A DNA stretch of 64,000 bases from Gonocerus acuteangulatus (GCA_946811695.1 OX328125.1:110535467-110599466); one strand, 5' to 3'. Shown: positions 15,301 through 24,929, counted from the first letter of the stretch. The notes: generated from the sequence alone by a model not told the origin. Numbers and translations are program-made.

Positions 15301-15794
15301 CCTTTCAGTTACTCCAAACCTGTATATTCCGGAATCGAATATCTGATATGCCGATCCTGCTACTATCTCATTAACCTTTCAGTTACTCCAAACCTGTATA
15401 TTCCGGAATCGAATATCTGATATGCCGATCCTGCTACTATCTCATTAACCTTTCAGTTACTCCAAACCTGTATATTCCGGAATCGAATATCTGATATGCC
15501 GATTCTGCTACTATCTCATTAACCTTTCAGTTACTCCAAACCTGTATATTCCGGAATCGAATATCTGATATGCCGATCCTGCTACTATCTCATTAACCTT
15601 TCAGTTACTCCAAACCTGTATATTCCGGAATCGAATATCTGATATGCCGATCCTGCTACTATCTCATTAACCTTTCAGTTACTCCAAACCTGTATATTCC
15701 GGAATCGAATATCTGATATGCCGATCCTGCTACTATCTCATTAACCTTTCAGTTACTCCAAACCTGTATATTCCGGAATCGAATATGCACGGAT
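3347..15794. repeat. 74-bp satellite array, about 168 monomers, 12.4 kb
   Basis: Monomer length is 74 bp by direct counting (unit starts at 3347, 3421, 3495). Each unit has a constant part containing CTCATTAACCTTTCAGTTAC and the palindrome ATTCCGGAAT, and a variable 12-bp segment in two main states, one with TTTGGCGATTC and one with TATGCCGATCC. Units are almost identical elsewhere, which implies recent amplification or homogenisation. Marker variants recur at multiples of 74: CTACCTC at about 4630, 6258 and 7664; a +3-bp variant with GCACGG at 12303 and 13712; CCTAACC at about 8724 and 10130. The last unit ends in the GCACGG variant at about 15787. No open frame runs through it. Confidence 0.97.
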
Positions 15795-15957
15795 AGGTTT
15801 TCTTAAACTTCATTTATGAAATAATATCGACGGTACAATTGCATTGAATGTGTCGATACAAAGTATTGAATGTGAAAAAATTCATTTTTCATTTCTAATC
15901 TATACTGTTTGCTGTTGGACTGATGTACGTTGTGGTAAACTCTCGAAACTTAAAGAA
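15795..15957. other. Spacer between satellite and family A copy 2
   Basis: AT-rich sequence with no match to the left spacer (3198-3346) that I can see, so the inverted symmetry of the flanks does not extend to the edge of the array. Confidence 0.5.
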
Positions 15958-16622
15958 AAAAAGTGCGTCTCGCAGAAATTGCGTCATCTTAGCGCGGTTA
16001 CGTACATCTCGAAGAAATGAAATAGATTAGCATCACAAATCATCAGCGCTTATATCTCTGATTGACGTTGCCCTATCGAATATTGCTTCAGAACCTTTTT
16101 TCACCTTCCTCTTACCACGATTTTCCAACCGTTATCGAGATATTTACGAATAATGTATGAAAATCCGAAAACGTTTCATGTCTATTAATAAAATAATTGT
16201 TTTCGCATACTTCCTTAACTCCAAATATAACCAAAATTTAAACATCTTAGTTTGGATTAATTTCCAAGATGTAGAAAATATTTCAATTGAATCCCGCGAT
16301 TCTAAGTACTCACAAAAAAATAATGACTTACAAAAACATTGATTCCACTTTTCTCAGAAACGGTAGAAGATATCACCTTAAAAAGGGTTTCATTCGTTTT
16401 CGTATCTTAAGAAACATATAAAACAATTACCTACAAGCATATAAACTCAAAAACGTAAGCGTTAAGATTTTTTTGCGCGAATTTCGCCCCAAACACTTTC
16501 TTCTAGTAGGCGGATTCCGCTGGTTAACAAACTTGACCTTTCAAATCAGAAGACAGATTTTTGTACCAAATTTCATCAAAACTGGACCATATTTGAGCTT
16601 GCTAGAGCGCGAACAGACAAGC

Positions 16623-16685
<63 letters not shown>

Positions 16686-16833
16686 ATATATATACAAATT
16701 TGAACCACCTATATTTTCGTGATCTATAGGGTCTGAAACGTGAAAGTTTCTAGTCGGCACTTCTGGATTGGGTCGTGAGGTCAACCTCATAAGCGGGTTC
16801 TCCCTATGGAGATAGGGAGTAACCGCGCTAAAA
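15958..16833 (+). mobile_element. Family A dispersed element, copy 2 (plus)
   Basis: Starts with the left terminus motif (CTCGCAGAAATTGCGTCATC and then TTAGCGCGGTTACG) and ends with the hairpin end GGGAGTAACCGCGCTAAAA. Its interior, for example the stretch translating as SKYNQNLNI and NFQDVENISIESRDSK, is the reverse complement of copy 1 at 2142-2429. It is shorter than copies 6 and 7. With copy 1 it flanks the 74-bp array in inverted orientation. Confidence 0.8.
16624..16694. repeat. (TA)n microsatellite inside family A copy 2
   Basis: Internal TA tract in the position typical of the family. Confidence 0.95.
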
Positions 16834-17049
16834 TTATCAAATTTATTTATTTATTAAGTGCTTCGTTTCATGGACAATAAGCACACTAAGGTAAGTCTTC
16901 CAAGAAACCAGGGAGAAAGTGAAAATTGTATTATTTTCCAATTAAAATAATATTAAAAATAAAATGATTCAAATAAATTTCAATTTTAAACTGTAATTAA
17001 TAATAACTTATTCATGGAATGAAAATGTAGTTGAGTAACCTGTCTTCGG

Positions 17050-17390
17050 GGCCTTCATATGAGATCGTATAATCCTGTACTTTGTAAATATGTCAAGATA
17101 CTGTCTATGTACTGGCTACCTTCAGCGAGAAGTTCACACATGTTGAATGGTATGGTTAAGTCTTGTCGTCTAATGCAGTCTGTTAGAATATGTCAAGATA
17201 CTGTCTATGTACTGGCTATCTTCAGCGAGAAGCTCACACATGTTGAATGGTATGATTAAGTCTTGTCGTCTAATGCAGTCTGTTAGAATATGCTTTATTG
17301 TCAGTTTAGTATTACAAATTCCACATCTCTCTTGTCTTGTCATGAGGAACTCGTCACCGGGAAGGTCCGGAGCGCCCCAGTGTCACGATT
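17050..17390 (-). pseudogene. Jockey-like LINE C-terminal fragment with a 100-bp tandem duplication
   Basis: Minus-strand translation reads GDEFLMTRQERCGICNTKLT then IKHILTDCIRRQ and LAEDSQYIDSIL. The C-x2-C...H-x3-C pattern with H-I-L-x-D-C matches the zinc-knuckle-like C-terminus of Jockey-type LINE proteins. A 100-bp segment (unit starts 17101 and 17201) is repeated nearly perfectly, duplicating the part that begins at TDCIRRQ. The rest of the LINE is absent. Confidence 0.7.
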
Positions 17391-17438
17391 GCAATAACTA
17401 AAATCAAAAAACCGTTGAATTGTGTAAACTATATACAT

Positions 17439-17600
17439 CAAATTATCAATTACAGAAAATCAAACCGACGAATGTGCATTAATTCTGATTAGAATATATA
17501 ATAGGATAAAATTTATCATCTATAAGGTACCAAACAAATTTTCACATTCGATACTTTGCATTTGTATCGACGATATTAAGTTCTTAGAAAGAGATGAACT
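17439..17600. repeat. Dispersed repeat, first copy (second at 19138-19297)
   Basis: About 160 bp that recurs in direct orientation at 19138-19297 with moderate divergence; both contain CTATAAGGTACCAAAC and TTTTCACATTCGAT. The two copies lie on either side of the N gap. The second is cut by a Helitron-like insertion at 19298. Confidence 0.75.
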
Positions 17601-18514
17601 GCAAAATGGGGTCTTGTATCTAGTGTGGTGAAATTGGAAAAAACTCGTTATCTATTTGTCTGAAAGCTAATAGACAAACATTTGTCTGTTCGCACTCTTT
17701 GGCCAAAGAATCAACGTTTGGTATTAGTTATAATAAAATGTCCTAGGAGTATTTGGGTTGTACCAATTTCACCGCACGGTACTAAAGTGGCCCCGTTTTA
17801 CGGTAGTTAGAAGTCAGGTAGTCTCTTTTTGGTAATGATGTATTCCTCCCGTAATCTTTTTTGTTATCGTACAGAATTATCTTTTGGTCTTTTATTTGAA
17901 AAACGAAAGACCCGAACACTTAATCGAAAATAAGACGAATAAATAGAATGAAAATGTGTGAATGGTATAATATCGTCGTTGTAAAAAGGGCGTGGCATAC
18001 AATGCCTGACTCCAGGAAGGCTACAAGAGTTGCTAATTGGAAAAGCGAGGTTATGTTATACTAATCTCATGGAAAATAGAGTTCTTTGTCAATATCAAGG
18101 ATAAGCATTTATTGTCATTTTCCCGACACATTTTCTTATGCTTCGAAATAATTGCCTGAGCTTATGAATCATCGTGTTGGGTCGATGAATTCCGTTTAAG
18201 AAAAGCATTCATAGAAAAAGTGCTACGCTATTTGCCTGAGCAGACTTTGATTCACTTTCTCGATAAACTTGTACATAAAAAGAAAAAAAGTCGTTTAGTA
18301 ATTCAGGGTGACAATGGCACTTTTTTTCCTTTATTTGTACAAACACATTCTTCTAAAATATTATTTTTAATCATTGTTCGATGATTAAGTAAAACCATTA
18401 AACAATAAATACAATAATCAAATACAATTTTGTAAAATGAATTCCTGTATTGGAGGGGCTGTAGTGAACCCAAAAGACCTGATGATGTTTCGAAAGATTA
18501 CAATGATGAATTGA
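17601..18514. other. AT-rich region, no recognised gene
   Basis: No long open frame, no RNA gene and no repeat motif shared with the rest of the window that I can detect. Confidence 0.4.
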
Positions 18515-18660
18515 CGGACGAGATTAGTTCAGTGGTCGAGCACTCGACTGACACGCTGGAGGACCTAAGTTCAAAACTAGGACGCACTTAAGATTTTACC
18601 TTTTAGTGTCGTCATTCGAGGGTTGGAGTCCCAGACCCATGGGCGTATAAAGGGGGGGGG
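18515..18660 (+). mobile_element. tRNA-derived SINE, type S1, degraded and truncated
   Basis: The head GAGATTAGTTCAGTGGTCGA resembles an RNA polymerase III A box in a tRNA D-arm context, and AGTTCAAAACTAGG is a damaged B box. The head and the following TTTTAGTGTCGTCATTCGAG match the SINEs at 26487 and 53120. The 3' half of those copies is missing here. Confidence 0.7.
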
Positions 18661-18800
18661 CTGCAACACGGACACTAAAAACAATGAAAATTCAAACTAC
18701 ATATAAAGAAACTGTGAAACTGTAAGATCTTAAGGTACATAAAGTGATCTTAAACCAATATTTGGAGTATCAATAAAAAAATAGATTAAACGGACCCCGG

Positions 18801-19000
18801 NNNNNNNNNNNNNNNNNNNNNNNNNNNNNNNNNNNNNNNNNNNNNNNNNNNNNNNNNNNNNNNNNNNNNNNNNNNNNNNNNNNNNNNNNNNNNNNNNNNN
18901 NNNNNNNNNNNNNNNNNNNNNNNNNNNNNNNNNNNNNNNNNNNNNNNNNNNNNNNNNNNNNNNNNNNNNNNNNNNNNNNNNNNNNNNNNNNNNNNNNNNN
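18801..19000. other. Assembly gap (200 N)
   Basis: Exactly 200 unknown bases. The round number suggests a placeholder, so the true distance between flanks is unknown. Confidence 0.98.
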
Positions 19001-19047
19001 AACACATGTTTATTAGTAGCAGGTAAGGTTAGCGCACCAAAAAGATT

Positions 19048-19065
19048 TTTCGGGCCTAGGCCCGA
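19048..19065. repeat. 18-bp perfect palindrome
   Basis: TTCGGGCCTAGGCCCGAA is a perfect GC-rich palindrome in an AT-rich setting just after the gap. No function is assigned. Confidence 0.9.
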
Positions 19066-19137
19066 AAAGTACTATTTTACGGACTCAAACCGAGTATTGA
19101 AAACACATGTTTTTTGAAGCAGTATAATGAAAAATAA

Positions 19138-19297
19138 TTATCAATTACATAAAATCAAACTAACGAATGTGCAATAAGTCTAATTAAAATATATACAATA
19201 ACATACAATTTATATAGAGCTGTCTATAAGGTACCAAACCAGTTTTCACATTCGATGCTTTGTATTTGTATAGACGATACTTAGAATTTAAGAAGAA
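19138..19297. repeat. Dispersed repeat, second copy
   Basis: Direct repeat of 17439-17600. It ends where the Helitron-like element begins at 19298, so the repeat was present before the insertion. Confidence 0.75.
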
Positions 19298-19344
19298 CTA
19301 GCTGTTACCCGGCGTATCATGCTACACCTACTTTCTGCAGCTAG

Positions 19345-20258
19345 AAAGTCTGTCACGCAGGAGCTGCATAATTAAGCACTTTCCTCAGAATATTTGTAGT
19401 GTAGACTACATTACTGAATAATTTGCTTTAAATAACCTTTATAAATAAAATAAAAACGTGAAGTGTTCTGCTTATTTCCATTTCTTATGAGGCCTGTTCA
19501 ATTATTAATTTTGTAAATAATTTGCTTCCAGAGTTATGTTTATACTCGATACTAGACTACTTAATAAATACACAAAAACTTAATTTTCCGTCTTTAGAAC
19601 TGACGCAGGAACAGGATACAGTCCCCCTAGAGGGAGATATTGCTCCTCGCGGCAGGTTTGTGAACCTACGTCTGGTGGGCTATTTCTAATGAAACGGAGT
19701 TTAAAGTAAACCCTCCTTTCCAATAGACCGATTTACTTCAGTTTTACAACACTTCTTTCTCATGAGATACCCACGACGTATACCGCGTTTCGTTACAATA
19801 CAGCAGAAATTACGACCGGTATGAGTATATTAGTAATTTAGGTCCGGAGTAAACCCCCCCCCCCCCCCCTCCAAATAAACCGATTTGGTTTATTTTTACA
19901 ACACATTTTTCTCTGTTGATTACCTCCACAAATGCCAAGTTTCGTTGAAATGTAACAAAAATTACGGCTGGTAGTGGCAAATTGGTAATAGGGGTCCAGA
20001 GTACCCCCCCCCCCCCTCCTAATGAACCGATTTAGTTTATTTTTACAAAGTATTATTCTCTTTAGATCAACATAAAGAATACCAAGTTTCATTGAAATAT
20101 AACAAAAACTACGGCTTGCAAAGTCAAATTAGTGTTTTGGGTTCGGGGTAACCCCCCCCCCTCCCGGTGGACCGATTTTGGTGGTTAAAGAACTCGTTCA
20201 ATCGTTTGCTAATTGAACGCTATATACCACGTTTCGTGAAGAAAAAACAAAAACTCTG

Positions 20259-20316
<58 letters not shown>

Positions 20317-20438
20317 TAACTGGGGTCAATTTCGGTGTGTACTAGATAGGATCGATAAAGATTCGAAGAAATGTTTCAAAAATTCCGTCATGCGTGCAAC
20401 CTCAATAGCTACTTTCCTTCGGAGGAATGTGCTAAAAA
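19345..20438 (-). mobile_element. Family C dispersed element, copy 1 (minus), nested in Helitron I
   Basis: Family C is defined from several copies. One end reads TTTTAGCACTTTCCTCCGAA; the other reads AAAGTCCGTCACGCAGGAGC and continues TGCATAACTAAGCACTTTCC. The sequences TAGCACTTTCCTC and GAGGAAAGTGCTTA are subterminal inverted repeats, and GCAGGAGCTGC is a palindrome near one tip. Inside are imperfect repeats with G-runs (on plus here as C-runs at 19856, 20005 and 20151) and a TA tract. Helitron I sequence on both sides is continuous when this segment is removed. No long frame is present. Confidence 0.75.
20263..20310. repeat. (TA)n microsatellite inside family C copy 1
   Basis: Internal TA tract at the position conserved in copies at 38369 and 44165. 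Confidence 0.95.
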
Positions 20439-20589
20439 GCCAAAATAAATTAGAAACCAAATAAGTAATATTAAATCAAATATTTAACTGTTCGGGTTCA
20501 CAGTTTCGAACCCGTGACTTCCGATCTGTGAGTCCTAGACGATTTTAACCTAGCCTACCGACAGCCTCCGGATCAAGACCTACATGGAA

Positions 20590-21045
20590 TCAATTATTGA
20601 CGCTCATTAACTTTTAGGGAGAGGGGTGTATCAAAACAATTGATGAATCCAAGCTGTAACTGGTTAAAAGTAGGCTCACCATAGTTTTTCGCAAAAAAAC
20701 GTGTTGTTTTTTTGGCTAGCGATTGCGGCACTTTTGCCTGGCCGAATTTGGACTTTGACCAGTTCATTTGAAGCAGAATTTAATGTTCTTTACTCCCTAT
20801 TTGGAATTGTTTTTTTATCCCAAATCAACGGGTTTTAAATTAATGAAGGAAAACTGAAAAAAGTGCTAAAAGTTCGCGGTTTTTTGCCTGCCAAAAGTAA
20901 TCCCCCCGGCTTTCGAGTTGGAAAAATTGGTTTCAGCATACTCACACCATACCTAAGGATATTAGAAAAAAAAATCTTTTAGGGGAATAAATGTAAGCTT
21001 AAACCCCTCTATCTATTGGGCTATATGTATAAAGAAGAAATATAC
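20590..21045. other. Unassigned insert within Helitron I copy
   Basis: Interrupts the sequence shared by the other two family I copies. It contains no recognised frame or terminal repeat. Confidence 0.4.
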
Positions 21046-21190
21046 TGACAGACAGCTGGTAGACGTTTTTGACCTAGCCTATGACACTCCCAGCATCCTA
21101 CCTGTGTACCATGTTTAAGCAAAGTCGGTCGAACGGTGTGGATTTTTATAAGGAACAAACAGACAGATAGAAGTAGAAACAGCCAGACAA

Positions 21191-21193
<3 letters not shown>

Positions 21194-21249
<56 letters not shown>
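21194..21249. repeat. (TA)n microsatellite
   Basis: Separates the Helitron I 5' end from the inverted-repeat element that starts at 21244. Confidence 0.95.
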
Positions 21250-21258
<9 letters not shown>

Positions 21259-21299
21259 GAACGGCTTCTTTCTCCAGCGGTGTCGCTCCTCTCTCCATC

Positions 21300-21340
21300 G
21301 CAATATTTCGTCGGGTTCATCTCCGACTTCTTCAGGCTGC
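21300..21340 (-). ncRNA. Hammerhead-ribozyme-like motif
   Basis: On minus the boxes are CTGAAGA (21329-21335), then a 5-bp stem GTCGG/CCGAC with an 8-base loop, then GAAA (21306-21309). CTGANGA and GAAA separated by stem II are the conserved hammerhead core. The mirrored arm at 22808-22840 has the same stem and GAAA, but a changed first box. Stems I and III were not established by eye. Confidence 0.45.
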
Positions 21341-21380
21341 TATGTGTCGTCCTCGGTGGTTGTCAAGGGAATGAATTTTT

Positions 21381-22644
21381 TTTTTTTTTTTTTTTTTTTT
21401 CCTAAACCCCACTTTAGAGAAAAAGATAAATAAAGAAACATGCAAGGAAGGGCATGATGAAAACGAAAGTGAAAGAAAAACGTGCAGAAACGCAAAGAAA
21501 AACTAAGGACCTCGAACGCCACAGGCGTGCGTAAGGGCCACAGGTAGAGGGAGGATGAGGGAGGAGGTGTCCTTATTCTGCAAAATGCACTTGAAGGCGG
21601 TAAGTAAAGGAGAAAAAGGTGGAGGATTCCCAAAGGGAGGTATGTGTAATGTGCTGTGTGGGGCACAGCGATAGAGGAGGAGGTAAAACGAAAGATAGTC
21701 GGAGAGTAGAAGAAAGAAGAAAGGGGAAGGTCAGTTATACTGTCTTAAGTGTCAAGTGTCAGTGTAGCTTGTGTTTGTTGGATTGTTCCTAGCGTGTTCT
21801 AAAATGTGTTGTGTTCTAGTACGTCTACTAGTCGTCGTGTGAACTCTGTTGGTCCTTGCCAGCGTCCTGGTCGTCCAGGTGGTGTGATGTCGTTAAAGAG
21901 TGGATTGTCATGGTACTTAAGTCCGTCAAAGAATTTGATGTCATCAAATTCTTTGACGTGACGTCGTTTTATGAATTCTGAAACTGTGGGGAGTTCTAAG
22001 AGTGTGTGTAAGTCTGGGGCTTTGAGTTTATTGTGTGAGGTGCTCCGTGTGATTGTTTTGAGTATTCGGTTCTGAAAAGATTGTAGTGTTCTGAGTATGG
22101 TGGGGTTCAGAAACCGAAAGAGTGGTGTGCCGTATAGTAGTGCCGGTCGTAGGACTCCTTTGTATATGAGTAGTTTCAGTCTGAGTGAGAGGTTTGATGA
22201 GTTGAGTAGGTGACCAAGAGAGCGGGCTTTCGTCCTGACAAGCTTTAGCTTCTTGGTAAAGTGTGTGTGAAAACTGAGGTGTGTACCTAAGTGTATCCCC
22301 AAGTAATTGATGTGTCTTTTTAACTTGTTTCTTTTGTTTCTAACCGTGAAATACTTGGGGCGTGCTCGTGTTGAATTGCCATGAAAGGCGAAGAGTAGTG
22401 CGTCTGTCTTGGTCGGGTTAACTGTGATGTGTATTCGTCGCAGTTCGTCTACTACGTCTGCGCAAACCTCTTCAGCTTGTTTTAATGCCTTTGAATGTGA
22501 CATGGATGTGCTGTATATCGCGATATCGTCGGCATATGCGGCTATTTTTGTGTTTGGGTACTGTTCACCGACGATTTCTGATGTGTAGATGGAAAAGAGT
22601 GTGGGTGCGAGTACTGACCCCTGTGGTACACCGCAGGGGATTGG
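21381..22644 (-). mobile_element. Jockey-like LINE, 5'-truncated, with poly-A and 14-bp TSD
   Basis: The element is on minus. Its poly-A tail appears as T's at 21376-21400, its ORF ends at 21799, and its 5' end is cut within the RT at about 22644. GGGAATGAATTTTT is present at both 21367-21380 and 22645-22658, a 14-bp TSD, which fixes the boundaries and proves target-primed insertion. About 400 bp of 3' UTR lie between stop and poly-A. Flanking sequence on both sides belongs to one older inverted-repeat element. Confidence 0.85.
21799..22640 (-). CDS. Reverse transcriptase, partial (C-terminal 280 residues), Jockey clade
   Basis: Open throughout, but lacking its start because of 5' truncation. 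The frame begins within the RT palm at CGVPQGSVLAPTLFSIY (motif 4), continues to the catalytic AAYADDIAIYS, then KTDALLF and the thumb motif NYLGIHL, followed by LLIYKGVLRPALLYGTPLF. It terminates at VLEHNTF, without the zinc knuckle seen in the fragment at 17050. Such proteins copy LINE RNA at the chromosomal target. The frame has no stop or shift, so the insertion is younger than most elements here, but without the endonuclease and fingers it cannot be active. Confidence 0.85.
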
Positions 22645-22909
22645 GGGAATGAATTTTTCCCGGATTTTCCCTCCTTTATAGCCCTGCTTCGTAGACTATG
22701 CGGGCCAATGGAGTAGGGGGTCCGTGGGCCAATAGGGCTCGAGGGCTGTCTTCGTCGTTCGTCCGTCGTCTGTAGTTCGTCAGTGGTCCGTGTGGGGCGC
22801 TGGAAGTCGGAGATGAACCCGACGAAATATTGCGATGGAGAGAGGAGCGACACCGCTGGAGAAAGAAGCCGTTCCATACATACATGTGATACCCAGCGAT
22901 GCAATTTAA

Positions 22910-22913
<4 letters not shown>

Positions 22914-22948
<35 letters not shown>

Positions 22949-22953
22949 TATAT
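22914..22953. repeat. (TA)n microsatellite
   Basis: TA tract just outside the right arm of the inverted-repeat element. Confidence 0.95.
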
Positions 22954-22959
22954 GTAAAT

Positions 22960-23803
22960 AGATATAGATATGCAATTCCGGTCAGGGATATAAAAAGTGG
23001 AGTTAGCCGACATTTATGAATGCATCTGAGAAGGAAAGTACTTTTGTTGAATCGATTATCAAGACTCGATTTACCATAATTTATGAATACACTGTAAAAC
23101 CCAAAGGGCAAAGCATAACCTCAACCTAATCAGATATATCGATATAAAACTATAAAATATAGATATATTCTACAGGCTAGGGTCAATGGAGCAATAAATT
23201 AATTGAAATTAGCATATAATACTTAAATACAGCAATAAACATCATTGTTCCTTATCGGGACAACAGAAACAATCATCCATAATTTTTACTAATCCTTTTA
23301 ATCTCAGGACTGTCCTAGCTACCGTGGCATTGTCCTGAGAACTTGGTTTGGTCAATAGTCTCGTCTAAGTAGGATCCTGCAAGGTTTTCTCACTAGTTTC
23401 GATATAAGGTGCAGTAATGTACAGTAGTTAACACGTTGGCTTCGGTACGGAACGCATATGTCCCGTATCAGCTTTCGCTGAGGTACCCCTAATAAAAAAC
23501 ATAAAAAAGTATAAACGTTTTTTGCAGAGTGTGAAGGGAATCCGGGTTATTGCCTAAATTGTTTTAATATGGACCATGAAGCCCAATGAAATTATTGAGG
23601 CTTGTCAAAGCTGAAACTGGCTCAAACATTTTTTCTGTATAAAATATTTGTAAATTTTGAGAATATAACGTTGGTTCTTATGGCGCTTTATCAAATATTT
23701 ATTTTTTTGTTAACTAATCCTATCCCTGCTTCAAAGTAGTTATCATATAACCTTCAGTAACAAAAATATTAAGCAAGAACTTTGAAAATTTGAAATCTGA
23801 CTT

Positions 23804-23806
<3 letters not shown>
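22960..23806. other. AT-rich region, no recognised gene
   Basis: Only short frames. The octamers CTCAGGAC (23305) and GTCCTGAG (23333) form a small inverted repeat. Nothing else is identified. Confidence 0.4.

Positions 23807-23883
<77 letters not shown>
23807..23883. repeat. (TA)n microsatellite
   Basis: Uninterrupted TA tract of about 75 bp. Confidence 0.95.
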
Positions 23884-23887
<4 letters not shown>

Positions 23888-24223
23888 GTTACGGATATGT
23901 CCCGTACCGGTCAGGAGTTGGAATCCCTACGGAACACATGTCTCCTATACCGTTCCTATGACGAACCACTGAAATTTCGTGCCGCAGCCTACGTGTTTAA
24001 GACCGCCTGACCACCCTAATGGAAATTTTGCATCTGATGCACGGTTTATCGCAAAGGCCAACAATCTCTTTTTTGATACATATTAATAGAACGGTTCTGC
24101 TGCTTTAGAAAGTAGACACATGAACTTATCGTTGGTGGAACCAGCGACAAATGTGCTGTCCAGTAAAATCAAGAGAAAGACATGTGTTGCCTTGGCTAAG
24201 CTATATTATTGGAAGTATATTAT
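23884..24223. other. Region without recognised gene
   Basis: Contains ATATGTCCCGTA, also seen in similar form near 23457, suggesting a low-copy repeat. No coding or RNA gene is supported. Confidence 0.35.
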
Positions 24224-24364
24224 TTTTAGCGTGGTTCCTCCCTCACTTCATAGGGAGGAACCGCGCTTATAAGGTTGATCTCATGACGCGTTTTGGAAGT
24301 GCCGACTAGAACATTTCACGTTCCAAGACTCATAGATCCCGAAAATAACAGTGAACCAAATTTG
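24224..24364 (-). mobile_element. Family A, copy 3, hairpin end only
   Basis: TTTTTAGCGTGGTTCCTCCC and the mirrored GGGAGGAACCGCGCT form the terminal hairpin, followed by the family sequence CTCATGACGCG...GTGCCGACTAGAA. The rest of the element is missing. Confidence 0.75.
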
Positions 24365-24701
24365 TTTCATCGTAACATCGGCATTTCCTCGCCATTAGAG
24401 TTGTTCTTGCTTTAGATTGTATCGACGGAAGAGGGAAAGTATGATATTACTGAAACAATGTCCGTGGCTAATGGTGGGAATCGAAACCACAGGTTTTGCC
24501 GACATCAGCAATTACTGCAGCAGGTCTACTGTTCATTATACAACTAGATCAGCTTCTTCTCAACACATTTATTACAAGCTTCGGTTGACAAAAACAATTC
24601 ACGTTTCGGAGAATGGCGATGAAAGTAAACCGTTTTCAAATGTTAAATAAACTTTATATGTGTATAGTATTTATTGTATAATTGTAATAATAATTGTATT
24701 A

Positions 24702-24866
24702 GGGGTCTGCCGTGGTCTAGTGGCTAGCGCGCTGGATTCATAAGCGGGAGAAGGTGGGTTCGATCCCCACCGGCGACAGGAATTTTCTCATCTCAGGGCT
24801 CGCTGAGAAAATTCCTGGTTGCACCCTGGAGGCCCGGCGCTAATGGCCAAGATTTGTCGATGCGCC

Positions 24867-24915
<49 letters not shown>
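24702..24915 (+). mobile_element. tRNA-derived SINE, type S2 (CAT anticodon-like head), with poly-A and TSD
   Basis: The head GTGGTCTAGTGGCTAGCGCG (A box) and GGGTTCGATCCCCACC (B box) fold like a tRNA, and the anticodon-loop position reads TTCATAA. The body includes GAGAAAATTCCTGG and the tail CCCGGCGCTAATGGCC, then GATGCGCCGT and about 45 A's. The TSD AATTGTATTAGG occurs at 24692-24703 and 24916-24927. The tail is shared with the 5S-derived SINE at 30184. It is not a functional tRNA gene, because the transcribed body continues 140 bases past the tRNA part. Confidence 0.9.
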
Positions 24916-24920
<5 letters not shown>

Positions 24921-24929
24921 TATTAGGCC

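Larger units (their letters stand above)
19298..21195 (-). mobile_element. Helitron-like element, family I, copy on minus, interrupted by family C
   Basis: On minus, the 3' end reads GGTGTAGCATGATACGCC then GGGTAACAGCTAG and is followed by T. GGTGT and ACGCC form a short stem ending about 10 bases before CTAG, the canonical Helitron 3' structure (hairpin, then CTRR, insertion between A and T). The 5' part near 21050-21190 contains the GAACAAACAGACAGATAG region shared with copies at 37082 and 52326; the exact 5' end is lost in (TA)n. Family C copy 1 splits it (19345-20438), and 20590-21045 is extra sequence of unknown origin. No Rep/helicase is encoded. Confidence 0.7.
21244..22886. mobile_element. 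Inverted-repeat element with hammerhead-like motif (Penelope-type terminal repeat?), split by a LINE
   Basis: About 90 bases at 21244-21332 recur inverted at 22798-22886; both contain ATGGAACGGCTTCTTTCTCC or its complement. Without the LINE at 21381-22644 the element is about 365 bp. The arms carry a hammerhead-like core (see 21300-21340). Both outer ends touch (TA)n. Known Penelope-like retroelements have terminal repeats, sometimes inverted, with hammerhead motifs; assigning this element to them is inference, since no GIY-YIG or RT of that type is present here. Confidence 0.55.

Noticed and set aside
3347..15794. Regular repeats as a CRISPR array
   Set aside because: Units are contiguous 74-bp monomers without unique spacers, in a eukaryotic transposon context.
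18730..19007. Frames running through the N gap
   Set aside because: They consist of unknown bases.
21340..21666. 108-codon minus-strand frame
   Set aside because: It covers the poly-A and the 3' UTR of the LINE and has no domain.
22645..22690. Extension of the RT frame upstream through KFIPPIPCG
   Set aside because: The TSD shows that this part is target DNA; the resemblance is accidental.
22542..23111. 189-codon minus-strand frame
   Set aside because: It joins spacer, TA tract and inverted-repeat element sequence by chance.
24702..24775. Functional tRNA gene with CAT anticodon
   Set aside because: The sequence continues into a SINE body with poly-A and is flanked by a TSD; several similar heads occur with the same body.
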